Below are positions 6,784 through 14,762 of a stretch of 64,000 bases of DNA, in pieces. Source of the DNA: JAIRTY01 sp050257395 (GTDB lineage Bacteria; Actinomycetota; Actinomycetes; Streptosporangiales; Streptosporangiaceae). The stretch spans positions 26,889 through 90,888 of the forward strand of contig JBLMWU010000057.1 in the NCBI GenBank assembly GCA_050257395.1, written 5' to 3'. The translations under genes were made by a program, and so were the position numbers. A model generated the notes under the pieces. It saw only the letters and a program-made list of their open reading frames with translations. It ran no database searches and had not been told where the DNA came from. Numbering within the stretch: the first letter of the stretch is position 1; the number at the start of each line of letters is the position of its first letter.

Positions 6784-7107
6784 TCAGCCCGCGAGCGAGC
6801 GGCGGCTCTCGGCCTGCTCGGTCATGAAGGCATACAGCAGGTCGACGGCCTCCACCACCTTCATGCTGGTGAGGGAGTAGTGCACGTTCGCGCCCGACCG
6901 GCGGGCGGCGACGATGCCCCGGTCGCGGAGGATCGCGAGGTGCTGGCTGACGTTGGCCTGGGGGATTCCCAGCGCGCTGACCAGCTCCCCGACCGTGCGC
7001 GGACCGTCCCGCAGCTCGTTGATGATCAGCAGCCGCTTGCCGTCGGCTATCGCCTTGCACACGCGGGCATGCAGTTCGGAGATCTCCCCTGCGTCAACGC
7101 GTGCCAC
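6784..7107 (-). CDS. ArsR-family regulator, type A copy 2
   Basis: Protein of 107 aa, paralogous to the gene at 5551-5871. It has VDAGEISELHARVCKAIADGKR with the single cysteine, PQANVSQHLAILRDRGIV as recognition helix, and the wing RRSGANVHYSLTSMK. GTG start at 7107 with GGAAGG about 11 nt upstream. It lies 118 nt downstream of the type B gene at 7226-7579, matching the left pair's arrangement (75 nt). The two copies differ mainly in the wing and first helix, so they may recognise related but distinct operators. DNA-binding repressor; inducer and target unknown. Confidence 0.9.
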   Translation of the reverse strand: MARVDAGEISELHARVCKAIADGKRLLIINELRDGPRTVGELVSALGIPQANVSQHLAILRDRGIVAARRSGANVHYSLTSMKVVEAVDLLYAFMTEQAESRRSLAG

Positions 7108-7225
7108 CGCAGCGCAAATCCTTCCCTGCAGAATCGCCTGGCCAAGTCTATCAGCGGCACCCGGGCGGCTCCGGGAGCGGCCGCGCGGGTGCCGGCGCGT
7201 GCCGGGCCAGTGCCCAGCCGGTCGC

Positions 7226-7579
7226 CTACTGGCCCTGGTCGGGGGAGCGGGTCACCAGCACCTGCGGAGCCTGGCGCCCGCCGAGTTCCTCGGCCATGAA
7301 CTCGCGCAGCAGGTCGACCGCGCGCAGGATCTTCGGGCTGGCCAGGCGGTAGTGAATGCTGCTGCCGGACCGCTGGACGGTGACGAACCCGCGGTCGCGC
7401 AGCAGCGCCAGATGGCGGCTGGCATTGGGCTGGGAAATACCGAGGGCTTCGGCGATGCCGCCGACTGAGCGCGGGCCGTCGCGGAGTTCGTTGATGATGA
7501 GCAGGCGGTTGGGGTCGGCCAGGGCCTTGCAGACCCGCGCGTGCAACTCGCTGATCTCAGCGGCATCCAGCCGTGCCAC
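7226..7579 (-). CDS. ArsR-family regulator, type B copy 2
   Basis: Protein of 117 aa, paralogue of 5947-6300. It has LDAAEISELHARVCKALADPNR with the single conserved cysteine, SQPNASRHLALLRDRGFV as recognition helix, and the wing RSGSSIHYRLASPKI. The C-terminal tail RQAPQVLVTRSPDQGQ differs from copy 1. It is the promoter-proximal gene of the right-hand pair. The conserved box at 7641-7673 lies about 60 nt upstream, the same distance as in copy 1. It is probably a sulfur- or metal-responsive repressor controlling itself and neighbours. Confidence 0.9.
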   Translation of the reverse strand: MARLDAAEISELHARVCKALADPNRLLIINELRDGPRSVGGIAEALGISQPNASRHLALLRDRGFVTVQRSGSSIHYRLASPKILRAVDLLREFMAEELGGRQAPQVLVTRSPDQGQ

Positions 7580-7640
7580 GCCAGTCCCTTCCGGCGCTTG
7601 TGCCTCAGCCGTCCTGGCATGAACCTGCCCGGGCTGGCTC

Positions 7641-7673
7641 GTGAGCGTGAGGTGACCCTACGTCCGAAACCGG
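7641..7673 (-). promoter_or_regulatory. Conserved promoter/operator box of type B ArsR copy 2
   Basis: Matches the block at 6360-6392 at 28 of 33 positions and lies at the same distance from its gene. It is the likely control site of the right ArsR pair. Confidence 0.55.
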
Positions 7674-7812
7674 CGGAGCGCCACCCTCACGGCGCCGCGG
7701 GGACCGGGCCGGGGCCGTTCGCCCCGCCTGGAGCAGTCATTCGTCCCTGCCGTACCGGCGCCGCCGGTGGTTCCGTTCGGATATGGGCTCTCCCTGCCCT
7801 TTGGAGGTCACG

Positions 7813-8040
7813 ATGACTGCGTACGCGATGGATTCCCCCGGCCTGGCCACCACCGCCACGCGCTGCCCCGGCTGCGGCAGCAATCACACGGCCTGGGTAG
7901 ATGCGGCGGGCCAGGACAACTTCCTGTGCAAGACCTGCGGCGCCTGCTGGCACCCGGCCACGGGCCGGCTCGAGCGGGTGGACCCGCGCGACTGCCCAGG
8001 CTGCGGCCTGGGGCGCATCTGCGCGGCGGCCAGCAGCTGA
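7813..8040 (+). CDS. Small zinc-ribbon-like protein
   Basis: Protein of 75 aa started at ATG 7813, because GGAGGT lies at 7803-7808, close before it; the frame is open from an ATG at 7783 without such a site. Three CxxC knuckles are present: RCPGCG, LCKTCG and DCPGCGLGRIC. The middle has the ribbon-like CKTCGACWHPATG. I do not recognise a named family. It faces away from the ArsR array and precedes the copper block, and it is the second small cysteine-rich protein flanking the regulators. A metal- or sulfur-linked role is possible but not shown. Confidence 0.7.
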   Translation: MTAYAMDSPGLATTATRCPGCGSNHTAWVDAAGQDNFLCKTCGACWHPATGRLERVDPRDCPGCGLGRICAAASS

Positions 8041-8329
8041 CCGGGCCCGGCCGCTGTTCCCAGCCTGGCCCGCGCGTCACGGCAGGCGCGTAGCGGGATC
8101 ACCGTGGGCGGGCGCCCCGGCCTGCCCGGCCTCGGCGGCGGGTCTGGCGTACACCGTCGGGGCGGGCGCCGGCGAGGCGGCGCCCGCCGGCGCCACCGCC
8201 GGCGATGAGGACTCGGCCAGGCTCCTCGCCGTGCTGGCGGTCATCGCGGCGCTCCGCGGGCGGAGCCCGCTCAGCCACAGCCCGGCACCCACCGCGGAGT
8301 AGCGGCCGGCAGCAGGCTCAGGGGCTGGG

Positions 8330-10693
8330 CTACCGGGCCCTGGGGCTGGCACCGGGCAGCCTGAGTCCTTTGAGGGCGAGCGCGTTGACGGCCACGATGA
8401 AGCTCGACCCGGACATGGCCAGGGCCGCGATCTCCGGGCGCAGCACCAGCCCGAACGCGGGCTCGAAGACCCCGGCGGCGATGGGCAGCGCGATGGCGTT
8501 GTAGCCGACGGCCCAGCCGAGGTTCTGGCGCATCTTGCGCAGGGTGCCGCGGCCGATCCGGAGCGCGATGGGCACGTCCAGCGGGTCGGAGCGCATGAGG
8601 ACCACGTCGGCGGTCTCGATCGCGACATCGGTGCCCGCGCCGATGGCGATGTCGAGATCCGCCTGGGCGAGGGCGGGCGCGTCGTTGACCCCGTCGCCGA
8701 CCATGGCGACCTTACGGCCGCCGCGCTGGAGGTCAGCGATCCGGGCGGCCTTGTCGCCCGGCAGCACCTCGGCGATCACGGTGTCGATGCCGAGCTGGCC
8801 GGCGATACGCCGGGCGGTGGCCTCGTTGTCCCCCGTCAGCATCACCACCTCTACGCCGGCCTCGTGCAGCGCCGTCACGGCGGCGGCGGCCGTGTCCCGG
8901 GGCGCGTCCGCGATGCCGATCAGCCCGGCCGCCCGGCCGTCGATGGCGACGATCACCACCGTCCGCCCGCCTGCTGCCAGCTCGTCGCGGCGGCCGGCCA
9001 GGTCGCCGAGCGGGATGCCGTCGCCGTCCATCAGCCGGCGGCTGCCGACCGCCACCAGGTGGCCATCCGCCCGGGCCTTCGCGCCGTGGCCGGGAACGCT
9101 CTCGAACCCGGCGGCGGCCGGGACCGCCAGCCCGCGGCTGGCGGCGTGCCTGGCGATGGCCTCGGCCAGCGGGTGCTCGGACTCCCGCTCCACCGCGGCC
9201 GCCAGCGCCAGCACCTCGTCCCCGCCGAACCCGGCGGCGGTGACGACGCCGGTCACCTCAGGCTCGCCCCTGGTCAGGGTGCCGGTCTTGTCCATGACCA
9301 CCACCTGGATGCGGGCGGCGGTCTCCAGCGCCATCGCGTTCTTGAACAGCACGCCGCGCCTGGCGCCGAGGCCGCTGCCGACCATGATGGCCGTCGGGGT
9401 GGCCAGGCCCAGCGCGTCCGGGCAGGTGATCACCACCACGGTGATGGCGAACAGCACCGCCACGCTCACCGGCCGGGCGCTGGCCAGCAGCCAGACCACC
9501 AGGGTCAGGCCACCGCCGATCAGCGCCACGAACACCAGCCAGAACGCGGCCCGGTCGGCCAGCCGCTGCCCGGGCGCCTTGGAGTTCTGCGCTTCCTGGA
9601 CCAGCTTGACGATCTGCGCCAGCGCCGTGTCCGCCCCTACCTTGGTCGCCAGCACCCGCAGGGTCCCATTGCGGTTGATCGTCGCTCCCACCACCGGCGT
9701 CCCCGGGGCCTTGTGGACCGGCAGGCTCTCGCCGGTGACCATCGACTCATCGACCTCGGACTCGCCGTCCTCGACGACGCCGTCAACGGCGATCTTGGCG
9801 CCGGGGCGGACCAGCAGCAGGTCGCCCTCTTTGACCTCCGCGGTCGGGATCTCGGTCTCCTGGCCGCCGCGGATCACCACCGCGCGGGGCGGCGCGAGGT
9901 CCAGCAGGGTGCGGATGGCGTCGTTGGCCCCGCCCCGGGCCCGCATCTCGAACCAGTGCCCCAGCAGCACGAACGCGGTCAGCACGGTGGCCGCCTCGTA
10001 GAACACGTCCCCGCCGCCGGTGGCGGTGACATACAGCGAGTACAGCCAGCCCGACGCGACCGCCACCGCGACCAGCACCATCATGTCCAGGGTGCGGGCC
10101 CGCAGGGCCCGCCAGGCGCCGGCGAAGAAGATCCACGCCGAGTAGGCGATCACCGGCAGGCTCAGCAGCAGTTCCCACACGTCCACCCGCAGCCCGAACG
10201 GGGTGGGCAGGTCCAGGCCCAGCACGTCCCGGCCGATCGGGGACCAGAGCAGGACCAGCACCGAGAACACCGCGGCCACCAGGAACCGGTTGCGCATGTC
10301 GGCGACCATCGAGGCCATCGACATCTCCCCGTGCCCGCCATGCCCCATGACCTCCTCAGGGGAGCGGGCCTGCGGGGCAGCCGGGGCCGCAGCCGCGGGC
10401 GCGGGCGCCGCCGGGACCGGTTCGGCCATCGGATCGCAGATGTGCCCGGGCACAGACTGACCGGCGCAGTGATAGCCGCACTCGGTCACCCAGCGGCGCA
10501 GCTCCGCCACCGAGGTCCGGGCCGGGTCGAAGGCCACGGTGGCCGCCTGGGCCACCGGGTTGACCGCCACCTCCAGCACGCCGGGACGGCGGCCCAGCAC
10601 GGCCGCCACGACACTCTGCTCGGTTGCCCACTGCAGCCCGCGCACGTCCAGCACCGCGGTCGCGCGGCCCGGCCCGTTTCCGCCGTCGCCCAC
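8330..10693 (-). CDS. P1B-type heavy-metal ATPase with CPD motif
   Basis: About 787 aa from GTG 10693; the frame is open to 10771, but that would place a CsoR-like operator inside the gene. An N-terminal HMA-like domain lacks the usual CxxC (WVTECGYHC instead). A Met/His-rich linker (VMGHGGHGEMSMASM) follows, then the membrane domain, the ion-site motif C424-P-D (usually CPC, CPH or SPC), the phosphorylated D468 in DKTGT, SEHPLA of the nucleotide domain and the GDGVNDAPAL hinge. It exports a metal cation using ATP. The CsoR-type site upstream and the neighbouring genes point to copper. The acidic residue in the ion-site motif makes specificity uncertain. Confidence 0.9.
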   Translation of the reverse strand: MGDGGNGPGRATAVLDVRGLQWATEQSVVAAVLGRRPGVLEVAVNPVAQAATVAFDPARTSVAELRRWVTECGYHCAGQSVPGHICDPMAEPVPAAPAPAAAAPAAPQARSPEEVMGHGGHGEMSMASMVADMRNRFLVAAVFSVLVLLWSPIGRDVLGLDLPTPFGLRVDVWELLLSLPVIAYSAWIFFAGAWRALRARTLDMMVLVAVAVASGWLYSLYVTATGGGDVFYEAATVLTAFVLLGHWFEMRARGGANDAIRTLLDLAPPRAVVIRGGQETEIPTAEVKEGDLLLVRPGAKIAVDGVVEDGESEVDESMVTGESLPVHKAPGTPVVGATINRNGTLRVLATKVGADTALAQIVKLVQEAQNSKAPGQRLADRAAFWLVFVALIGGGLTLVVWLLASARPVSVAVLFAITVVVITCPDALGLATPTAIMVGSGLGARRGVLFKNAMALETAARIQVVVMDKTGTLTRGEPEVTGVVTAAGFGGDEVLALAAAVERESEHPLAEAIARHAASRGLAVPAAAGFESVPGHGAKARADGHLVAVGSRRLMDGDGIPLGDLAGRRDELAAGGRTVVIVAIDGRAAGLIGIADAPRDTAAAAVTALHEAGVEVVMLTGDNEATARRIAGQLGIDTVIAEVLPGDKAARIADLQRGGRKVAMVGDGVNDAPALAQADLDIAIGAGTDVAIETADVVLMRSDPLDVPIALRIGRGTLRKMRQNLGWAVGYNAIALPIAAGVFEPAFGLVLRPEIAALAMSGSSFIVAVNALALKGLRLPGASPRAR

Positions 10694-10721
10694 CTGGCAT
10701 CCCCCCACCGCAATATGCTCT

Positions 10722-10738
10722 ATACCCCCATAGGGTAT
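10722..10738. promoter_or_regulatory. CsoR-type operator before the CPD ATPase
   Basis: Inverted repeat ATACCC-CCATA-GGGTAT. It has the A/T-flanked G/C tract layout of CsoR operators and resembles the site before csoR at 17766-17785. It lies about 30 nt upstream of the chosen start, so the CsoR encoded here probably represses this pump until copper binds. Confidence 0.7.
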
Positions 10739-10841
10739 CACGGCGATGGCCGCGTCCCTGGAAGCGGTCATGGCAGCGACTGGCGAGCCGGGCGGTGGTT
10801 ACGCCCGGCTCACCAGTCGCGCGGCGGGCCGGCCGGGACGC

Positions 10842-11342
10842 TTACATCATCCCGAAGCCGGAGCCGCCCATCATCCCGTAGCCCGGGCCGCCCATCATGG
10901 GCCCGCGGTGCCCGTAGCCGGGCTGCCAGGTGCCGTGATGGCTGTTCACCCACTGGGTGTAGGCGGTGGTGACCGCGGCGGCCTGGGCCCTGGTGAGGGT
11001 GCGGCTGCGCACCAGCTGGCCGAGCACCGTGTCCAGCGCACCGCCCCGTTCGAGCATCCACGGGGTGTGGTCCGCGCCCGCGCCGGTGCAGTCCCGGCGC
11101 ATGTCCTGCCAGTGGGCGCGCATGTAGCGGATGAGCCCGTCGCGGATGGCGGTGGCCTGCGCCTGGGTGATGGTGCCCTTGGCGACCAGCGACCCCAGCG
11201 GCCCGTAGGCGGGCACCGTGGCGGTGGCGGACGCGGCCGTGCTCGTGGCCGCCGCCGGCATGGCCACGGCCAGCGCGGCCGCGCCTCCCCCGCCGGCCAG
11301 CAGGCCGAGCGCCGCCACTCCTGCCAGCAGCTTCCTGTTCAT
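10842..11342 (-). CDS. Secreted Met-rich protein with internal repeat
   Basis: Protein of 166 aa with an N-terminal signal peptide (MNRKLLAGVAALGLLAGGGG followed by AALAVAMPAAA). Two repeats follow: LGSLVAKGTITQAQATAIRD and LGQLVRSRTLTRAQAAAVTT. The C-terminus is a Gly/Met tail (MMGGPGYGMMGGSGFGMM) preceded by histidines. Met-rich tails bind Cu(I), and the repeats look like short helical hairpins. It lies downstream of the two-component system on the same strand, with a Met-rich segment also in the sensor kinase. A periplasm-side copper-binding or sensing accessory role is inferred; no named family is recognised. Confidence 0.8.
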   Translation of the reverse strand: MNRKLLAGVAALGLLAGGGGAAALAVAMPAAATSTAASATATVPAYGPLGSLVAKGTITQAQATAIRDGLIRYMRAHWQDMRRDCTGAGADHTPWMLERGGALDTVLGQLVRSRTLTRAQAAAVTTAYTQWVNSHHGTWQPGYGHRGPMMGGPGYGMMGGSGFGMM

Positions 11343-11509
11343 GACGTCCCCCCTGTGCGCGGTCCTGTTCCGTTCTCACCTTCAGGGAACAGGCCGGGGC
11401 TGCAGGGCCCGTGCAGGCGATGTGGAGGCCGTGTGGAGGCCCGCTCAGGCGCGGGCCGCGCAGGGCGCCGCGCAGCCCGTCAGGTTCGCGTGGCCCCTGC
11501 CCGGGTTCA

Positions 11510-12931
11510 TCATGACCGGGGCAGCAGGACGGTGAACCGGGTGCCCTCGCCCGGGCTGCTCGCCACCTTGATCTGCCCGCCGTGCGCCCGGACCAGCTCG
11601 GCGACCACGGCCAGCCCGATGCCGCTGCCGCTGGTCCGGCGGCCCGCCGCCCCGCGCCAGAACCGCTCGAAGATGTGCGGGAGCTCGCCGCCGGGAATGC
11701 CCGGGCCCTGGTCGGCCACTTCCAGCCGGGCCAGGCTGTCACCGGCGGTGGTGGTGAGGGTGACCCGGCTGTGCGGCGGGCTGAACTTCAGCGCGTTGGT
11801 GAGCAGATTGGTGACGATCTGGCTCAGCCGGGTGGCGTCGCCGTCCACCCGCACCGGCTCCAGCCGCGGCGACAGCTCCACCTCGGCGGTGGCGAACACC
11901 GGCCCGAGCAGGTCCGCGACACCCGCGGCGACCGCGGCGAGATCAACGGGGGCCTTCACCATCTGCAGCCCGGCGGCTTCCGCCGCGGCGAGCGTTTCCA
12001 GGTCCTTCACCAGGCGGCCGAGCCGCAGCGACTCGTCGCGCAGCGAGGCGAGCCGCTGCGGGGTGGCCGGCTCGGCCCCTTCGGCCAGCTGCTCGCAGGA
12101 CGCCTGCAGGATGGTGATCGGGGTCCGCAGCTCGTGGGCGACGTCGGCGAGCAGCTGCCGGCGCAGCAGGTCCTCGCGGTCCAGCGCGTCCGCCATCCGG
12201 TCGAACGCGACCGCGAGCTCCCCGATCTCGCCCGGCGCCGCGGCCTGCCGGGCCCGGGTGTGCCGGTCTCCCCCCTCGATCGCGGCGACGGCGCCGGTCA
12301 GCTGGACCAGCGGCCGGGTGATCCGGCGGGCGATGAACCAGGCGACGCCCAGGGCCAGCAGCACGGCCAGGCCGGCGCCAACCCCGACGGTCTGTTCCAG
12401 GACGGTCCGCACCTGCTGCTGGGCCGCGGTCAGCCCGCTGCCCGGGAAGCGCACCACCGCGGACCCCACCCGGGTGCCGTCCACCGACACCGCCGCCTGC
12501 ACCGGTGCCCCGGCTCCGGCGCCGGCACCACCGTGCCCGCGGCCCTGCTGGCCGGAGCCGCCCATCATGCCCCCGCTGCCGTGCATGTCGTGCATCATGC
12601 CGGCCATCAGCGCCGAGGGGTCGAAGCCGTGCGGGACGACCGCCTGCCCGCTGCTGTCCAGCACCTGCAGGCTGGCGCCGGCGGACGCCGCGACCGTGTA
12701 GGCCGGCCGCAGGTCGGCGTGCTCCCACCCGCCCGCGCCGCGGTAGGCCTGGCCGAGCGCGGTCGCGACCGCCCGCGCCGTGGCCCGCTGCTGGCTCGCG
12801 GCCAGCCCGGACACTTGCGAGCCGGTGGCGAGCAGGGTCAGCACCGCGAGCAGGGCCACCGCGGCCACCGCGACCGCGACGAACGCCAGGGCCAGCCGGG
12901 AGCCGAGCCGCCCCAGCCGGTGCTCAGCCAT
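11510..12931 (-). CDS. Sensor histidine kinase with Met/His-rich sensor loop
   Basis: Protein of 473 aa. The N-terminal membrane segment (LALAFVAVAVAAVALLAVLTLL) precedes an extracytoplasmic domain with the Met/His cluster SALMAGMMHDMHGSGGMMGG near residues 103-122. A second membrane segment and HAMP region follow, then the phosphoacceptor H266 in ADVAHELRTPITI, the N box NLLTNALKFSPP and the ATPase G boxes (DQGPGIP, GSGIGLAVV). It overlaps the upstream response-regulator gene by 8 nt, giving a coupled pair. The Met/His cluster facing outside suggests direct sensing of copper or silver; this is an inference from composition and from the copper genes on both sides. Confidence 0.93.
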   Translation of the reverse strand: MAEHRLGRLGSRLALAFVAVAVAAVALLAVLTLLATGSQVSGLAASQQRATARAVATALGQAYRGAGGWEHADLRPAYTVAASAGASLQVLDSSGQAVVPHGFDPSALMAGMMHDMHGSGGMMGGSGQQGRGHGGAGAGAGAPVQAAVSVDGTRVGSAVVRFPGSGLTAAQQQVRTVLEQTVGVGAGLAVLLALGVAWFIARRITRPLVQLTGAVAAIEGGDRHTRARQAAAPGEIGELAVAFDRMADALDREDLLRRQLLADVAHELRTPITILQASCEQLAEGAEPATPQRLASLRDESLRLGRLVKDLETLAAAEAAGLQMVKAPVDLAAVAAGVADLLGPVFATAEVELSPRLEPVRVDGDATRLSQIVTNLLTNALKFSPPHSRVTLTTTAGDSLARLEVADQGPGIPGGELPHIFERFWRGAAGRRTSGSGIGLAVVAELVRAHGGQIKVASSPGEGTRFTVLLPRS

Positions 12932-13622
12932 CGCGGGCCAGGCCGAGCCGGTACCCCACCCCGAGCACGGTCTCCACGATCGCGGGGTCCGCGGGATCGG
13001 CTTCGATCTTGCGCCGGAGGTTCTTCACGTGCGAGTCGATGGTCCGCTCGTACCCCTCGAACTCGTAGCCGCGGATCCGGTTGATCAGCTCGTAGCGGGA
13101 GTAGACGCGCCCGGGCACGGACGCCAGCGCGGCCAGGATGCCCCACTCGGTGGGGGTCAGCTCCACCGCGGCACCGCGGACCGCCGCCCGGTGCCGCTCG
13201 TCGTCGAGGACCAGCAGGCCGCCGCCGAACGACTGCGGGCCGGTGTCCGCGGCCGCCCCGCGCCCGCGGCGCAGCACCGCCTCCACCCGCAGCACCAGCT
13301 CCCGGGGGCTGAACGGCTTGGTCACGTAGTCGTCGGCGCCCAGTTCCAGGCCGGCGATGCGATCGCCTTCACCGGCCTTGGCCGTGAGCATGATGACCGG
13401 CGGGCCGCCGGGTCCCCGGATCTCCCGCGCCACCTCCTCGCCCGGCACGTCGGGCAGCATGAGGTCCAGCAGCACCAGGTCCGGCCGGGCCCGGCGCAGC
13501 AGGCCGATCGCCTCGGCCCCCGAGCCGGTCGAGATCACGGTCAGCCCCGCGCGCTCGAGCAGGTCCCGCACCAGTTCGCGGATCTTCTTCTCGTCCTCCA
13601 CGACGAGCACGGTTGCCCTCAC
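12924..13622 (-). CDS. OmpR-family response regulator
   Basis: Protein of 232 aa started at GTG 13622, which has GGGGAGGG just upstream; a longer frame opens at 13637. The receiver domain shows the acidic pair VVEDEKK, phosphoacceptor D53 in VLLDLMLPD, T of LTAKAGEGD and the lysine of YVTKPFSPREL. A winged-helix DNA-binding domain follows, with ELTPTEWGILAAL and RTIDSHVKNLRRKIE. It pairs with the overlapping sensor kinase gene. Targets probably include the secreted Met-rich protein and metal pumps on this strand; no operator was identified. Confidence 0.94.
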   Translation of the reverse strand: MRATVLVVEDEKKIRELVRDLLERAGLTVISTGSGAEAIGLLRRARPDLVLLDLMLPDVPGEEVAREIRGPGGPPVIMLTAKAGEGDRIAGLELGADDYVTKPFSPRELVLRVEAVLRRGRGAAADTGPQSFGGGLLVLDDERHRAAVRGAAVELTPTEWGILAALASVPGRVYSRYELINRIRGYEFEGYERTIDSHVKNLRRKIEADPADPAIVETVLGVGYRLGLARDG

Positions 13623-13666
13623 CCGAGCCCTCCCCACGCCCGGCCGCCCGCCGCAGCCCGGCGACG

Positions 13667-13885
13667 TCAGCGCAGCGCCTGGCGGCGCCTCTCGTACTCC
13701 TCGGCATCGATCTGGCCCGAGGCGAACCGCTCGTCCAGGATCCGGCGCGCGCTGCCCCGGTCATCCTCCCGCGACCCGGACACGCCCCGCACCAGCCACG
13801 CTATCCCGCCTGCCAGCACGACCAGCAGCACGATCATGAAGATCCAGCCTGTCCAGGCCATGCCCCAGCCGGCCCCGTACATCAT
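13667..13885 (-). CDS. Small membrane protein with SHOCT domain
   Basis: Protein of 72 aa. One membrane helix (WIFMIVLLVVLAGGIAWLV) is followed by a SHOCT-type C-terminus (ARRILDERFASGQIDAEEYERRRQAL), whose role in such proteins is thought to be oligomerisation. The N-terminus MMYGAGWGMAW is again Met/Trp-rich. It lies 44 nt upstream of the response-regulator gene on the same strand, so it is probably cotranscribed. It could be an accessory membrane component of the copper response; no direct evidence for that. Confidence 0.85.
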   Translation of the reverse strand: MMYGAGWGMAWTGWIFMIVLLVVLAGGIAWLVRGVSGSREDDRGSARRILDERFASGQIDAEEYERRRQALR

Positions 13886-14048
13886 CGCCGCTCATCTCCT
13901 CTGCTCCGCCGGCCCCTCCGGCCGCTGCTACCAGCAAGCCCCACGGCGGCGCAGCCCGGATGCAGTCCATATGGAGACCCTGTGGAGAAGCCGGCGCCGC
14001 GGCCGCCGGGCCGGGACCGCCGGTGGCGGCGGATGCGGGCGGCCCCGG

Positions 14049-14762
14049 TCATGTCCTGACGGCGTGCAGCAGGCTGATGCCGAACCAGGGGCCGCCGTAC
14101 CAGTAGCCCGGTCCCAGGCCGCGCAGCGTCCCGCAGCCGAGGTACGCGGCGTACCTCCTGGTCATCGGCCAGAAGTCGGCGATGAGGAGGTGGCCGCCGG
14201 GGCGCAGCATCCGCATCGCCTCGTCCAGGGCGCGCATGCGGCCGCCGGCATCCGGGATGTTGTGGATGGCCAGGGCACTGGTCACCACGTCGAAGCTGGC
14301 GCCCGGAAACGGCAGCGAGGTCATGTCGGCGGTCTGCACGTCCACCCGGTCCCGCACCCCGGCCAGGCCAGCGTTGGCCAGCGTCGCCGCGGGGCTGTTG
14401 CCGCTCTGGTCGCGGCTATGCCACAGGTCGACCCCGACGGCGCGCCCTGCTGGCAGCCGCCGGGCGGCCTCGATGAGCACGGCGCCCCGGCCGCAGCCCA
14501 GATCGAGCAGCTGCTCGTCCCCGCTGAGCGGCAGTTGGCCGAGCACCAGCCGCCAGGCCTGCAGCTTGCCGCGCACCGTGGTGTGCAGGTACACGCCTGC
14601 GTGGGCGAGCAGCACCGCCCCGGCAGCCGCCGGCCACCGGTTCCTGCCCCACCGGGCGGCCAGGCAGCAGGCCAGCCCGCCCGCGGCCAGGCCGGCCGGC
14701 ACCGGCGGCGCATCGATCCCGTAGGGCACGCGCTGCTGAAAGGCGGCGGGCAGCTGCCTCAT
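14049..14762 (-). CDS. Class I SAM-dependent methyltransferase with membrane anchor
   Basis: Protein of 237 aa. The N-terminal part carries one or two hydrophobic segments (GLAAGGLACCLAARW and WPAAAGAVLLAHAGVYL). The catalytic fold follows with SAM-binding motif I LLDLGCGRGAVL, the acidic VGVDLW, motif II QTADMTSLPF and LRPGGHLLIADF. The substrate cannot be read from sequence. Its start overlaps the stop of copA by 4 nt, so it is translationally coupled to the copper exporter. A role in modifying a membrane-associated substrate under copper stress is inference only. Confidence 0.85.
   Translation of the reverse strand: MRQLPAAFQQRVPYGIDAPPVPAGLAAGGLACCLAARWGRNRWPAAAGAVLLAHAGVYLHTTVRGKLQAWRLVLGQLPLSGDEQLLDLGCGRGAVLIEAARRLPAGRAVGVDLWHSRDQSGNSPAATLANAGLAGVRDRVDVQTADMTSLPFPGASFDVVTSALAIHNIPDAGGRMRALDEAMRMLRPGGHLLIADFWPMTRRYAAYLGCGTLRGLGPGYWYGGPWFGISLLHAVRT

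Noticed and set aside
6548..6880. Plus-strand frame in the ArsR gap
   Set aside because: It runs into the type A gene on the other strand and reads as its antisense. No ribosome-binding site or family features were seen.
8041..8329. Possible gene between the small zinc-ribbon gene and the CPD ATPase
   Set aside because: Frames here are Ala/Gly-rich shadows with no start signal. It is treated as non-coding.
10694..10771. Longer N-terminus of the CPD ATPase
   Set aside because: It would place the CsoR-type palindrome inside the coding region, and the added residues have no HMA features.
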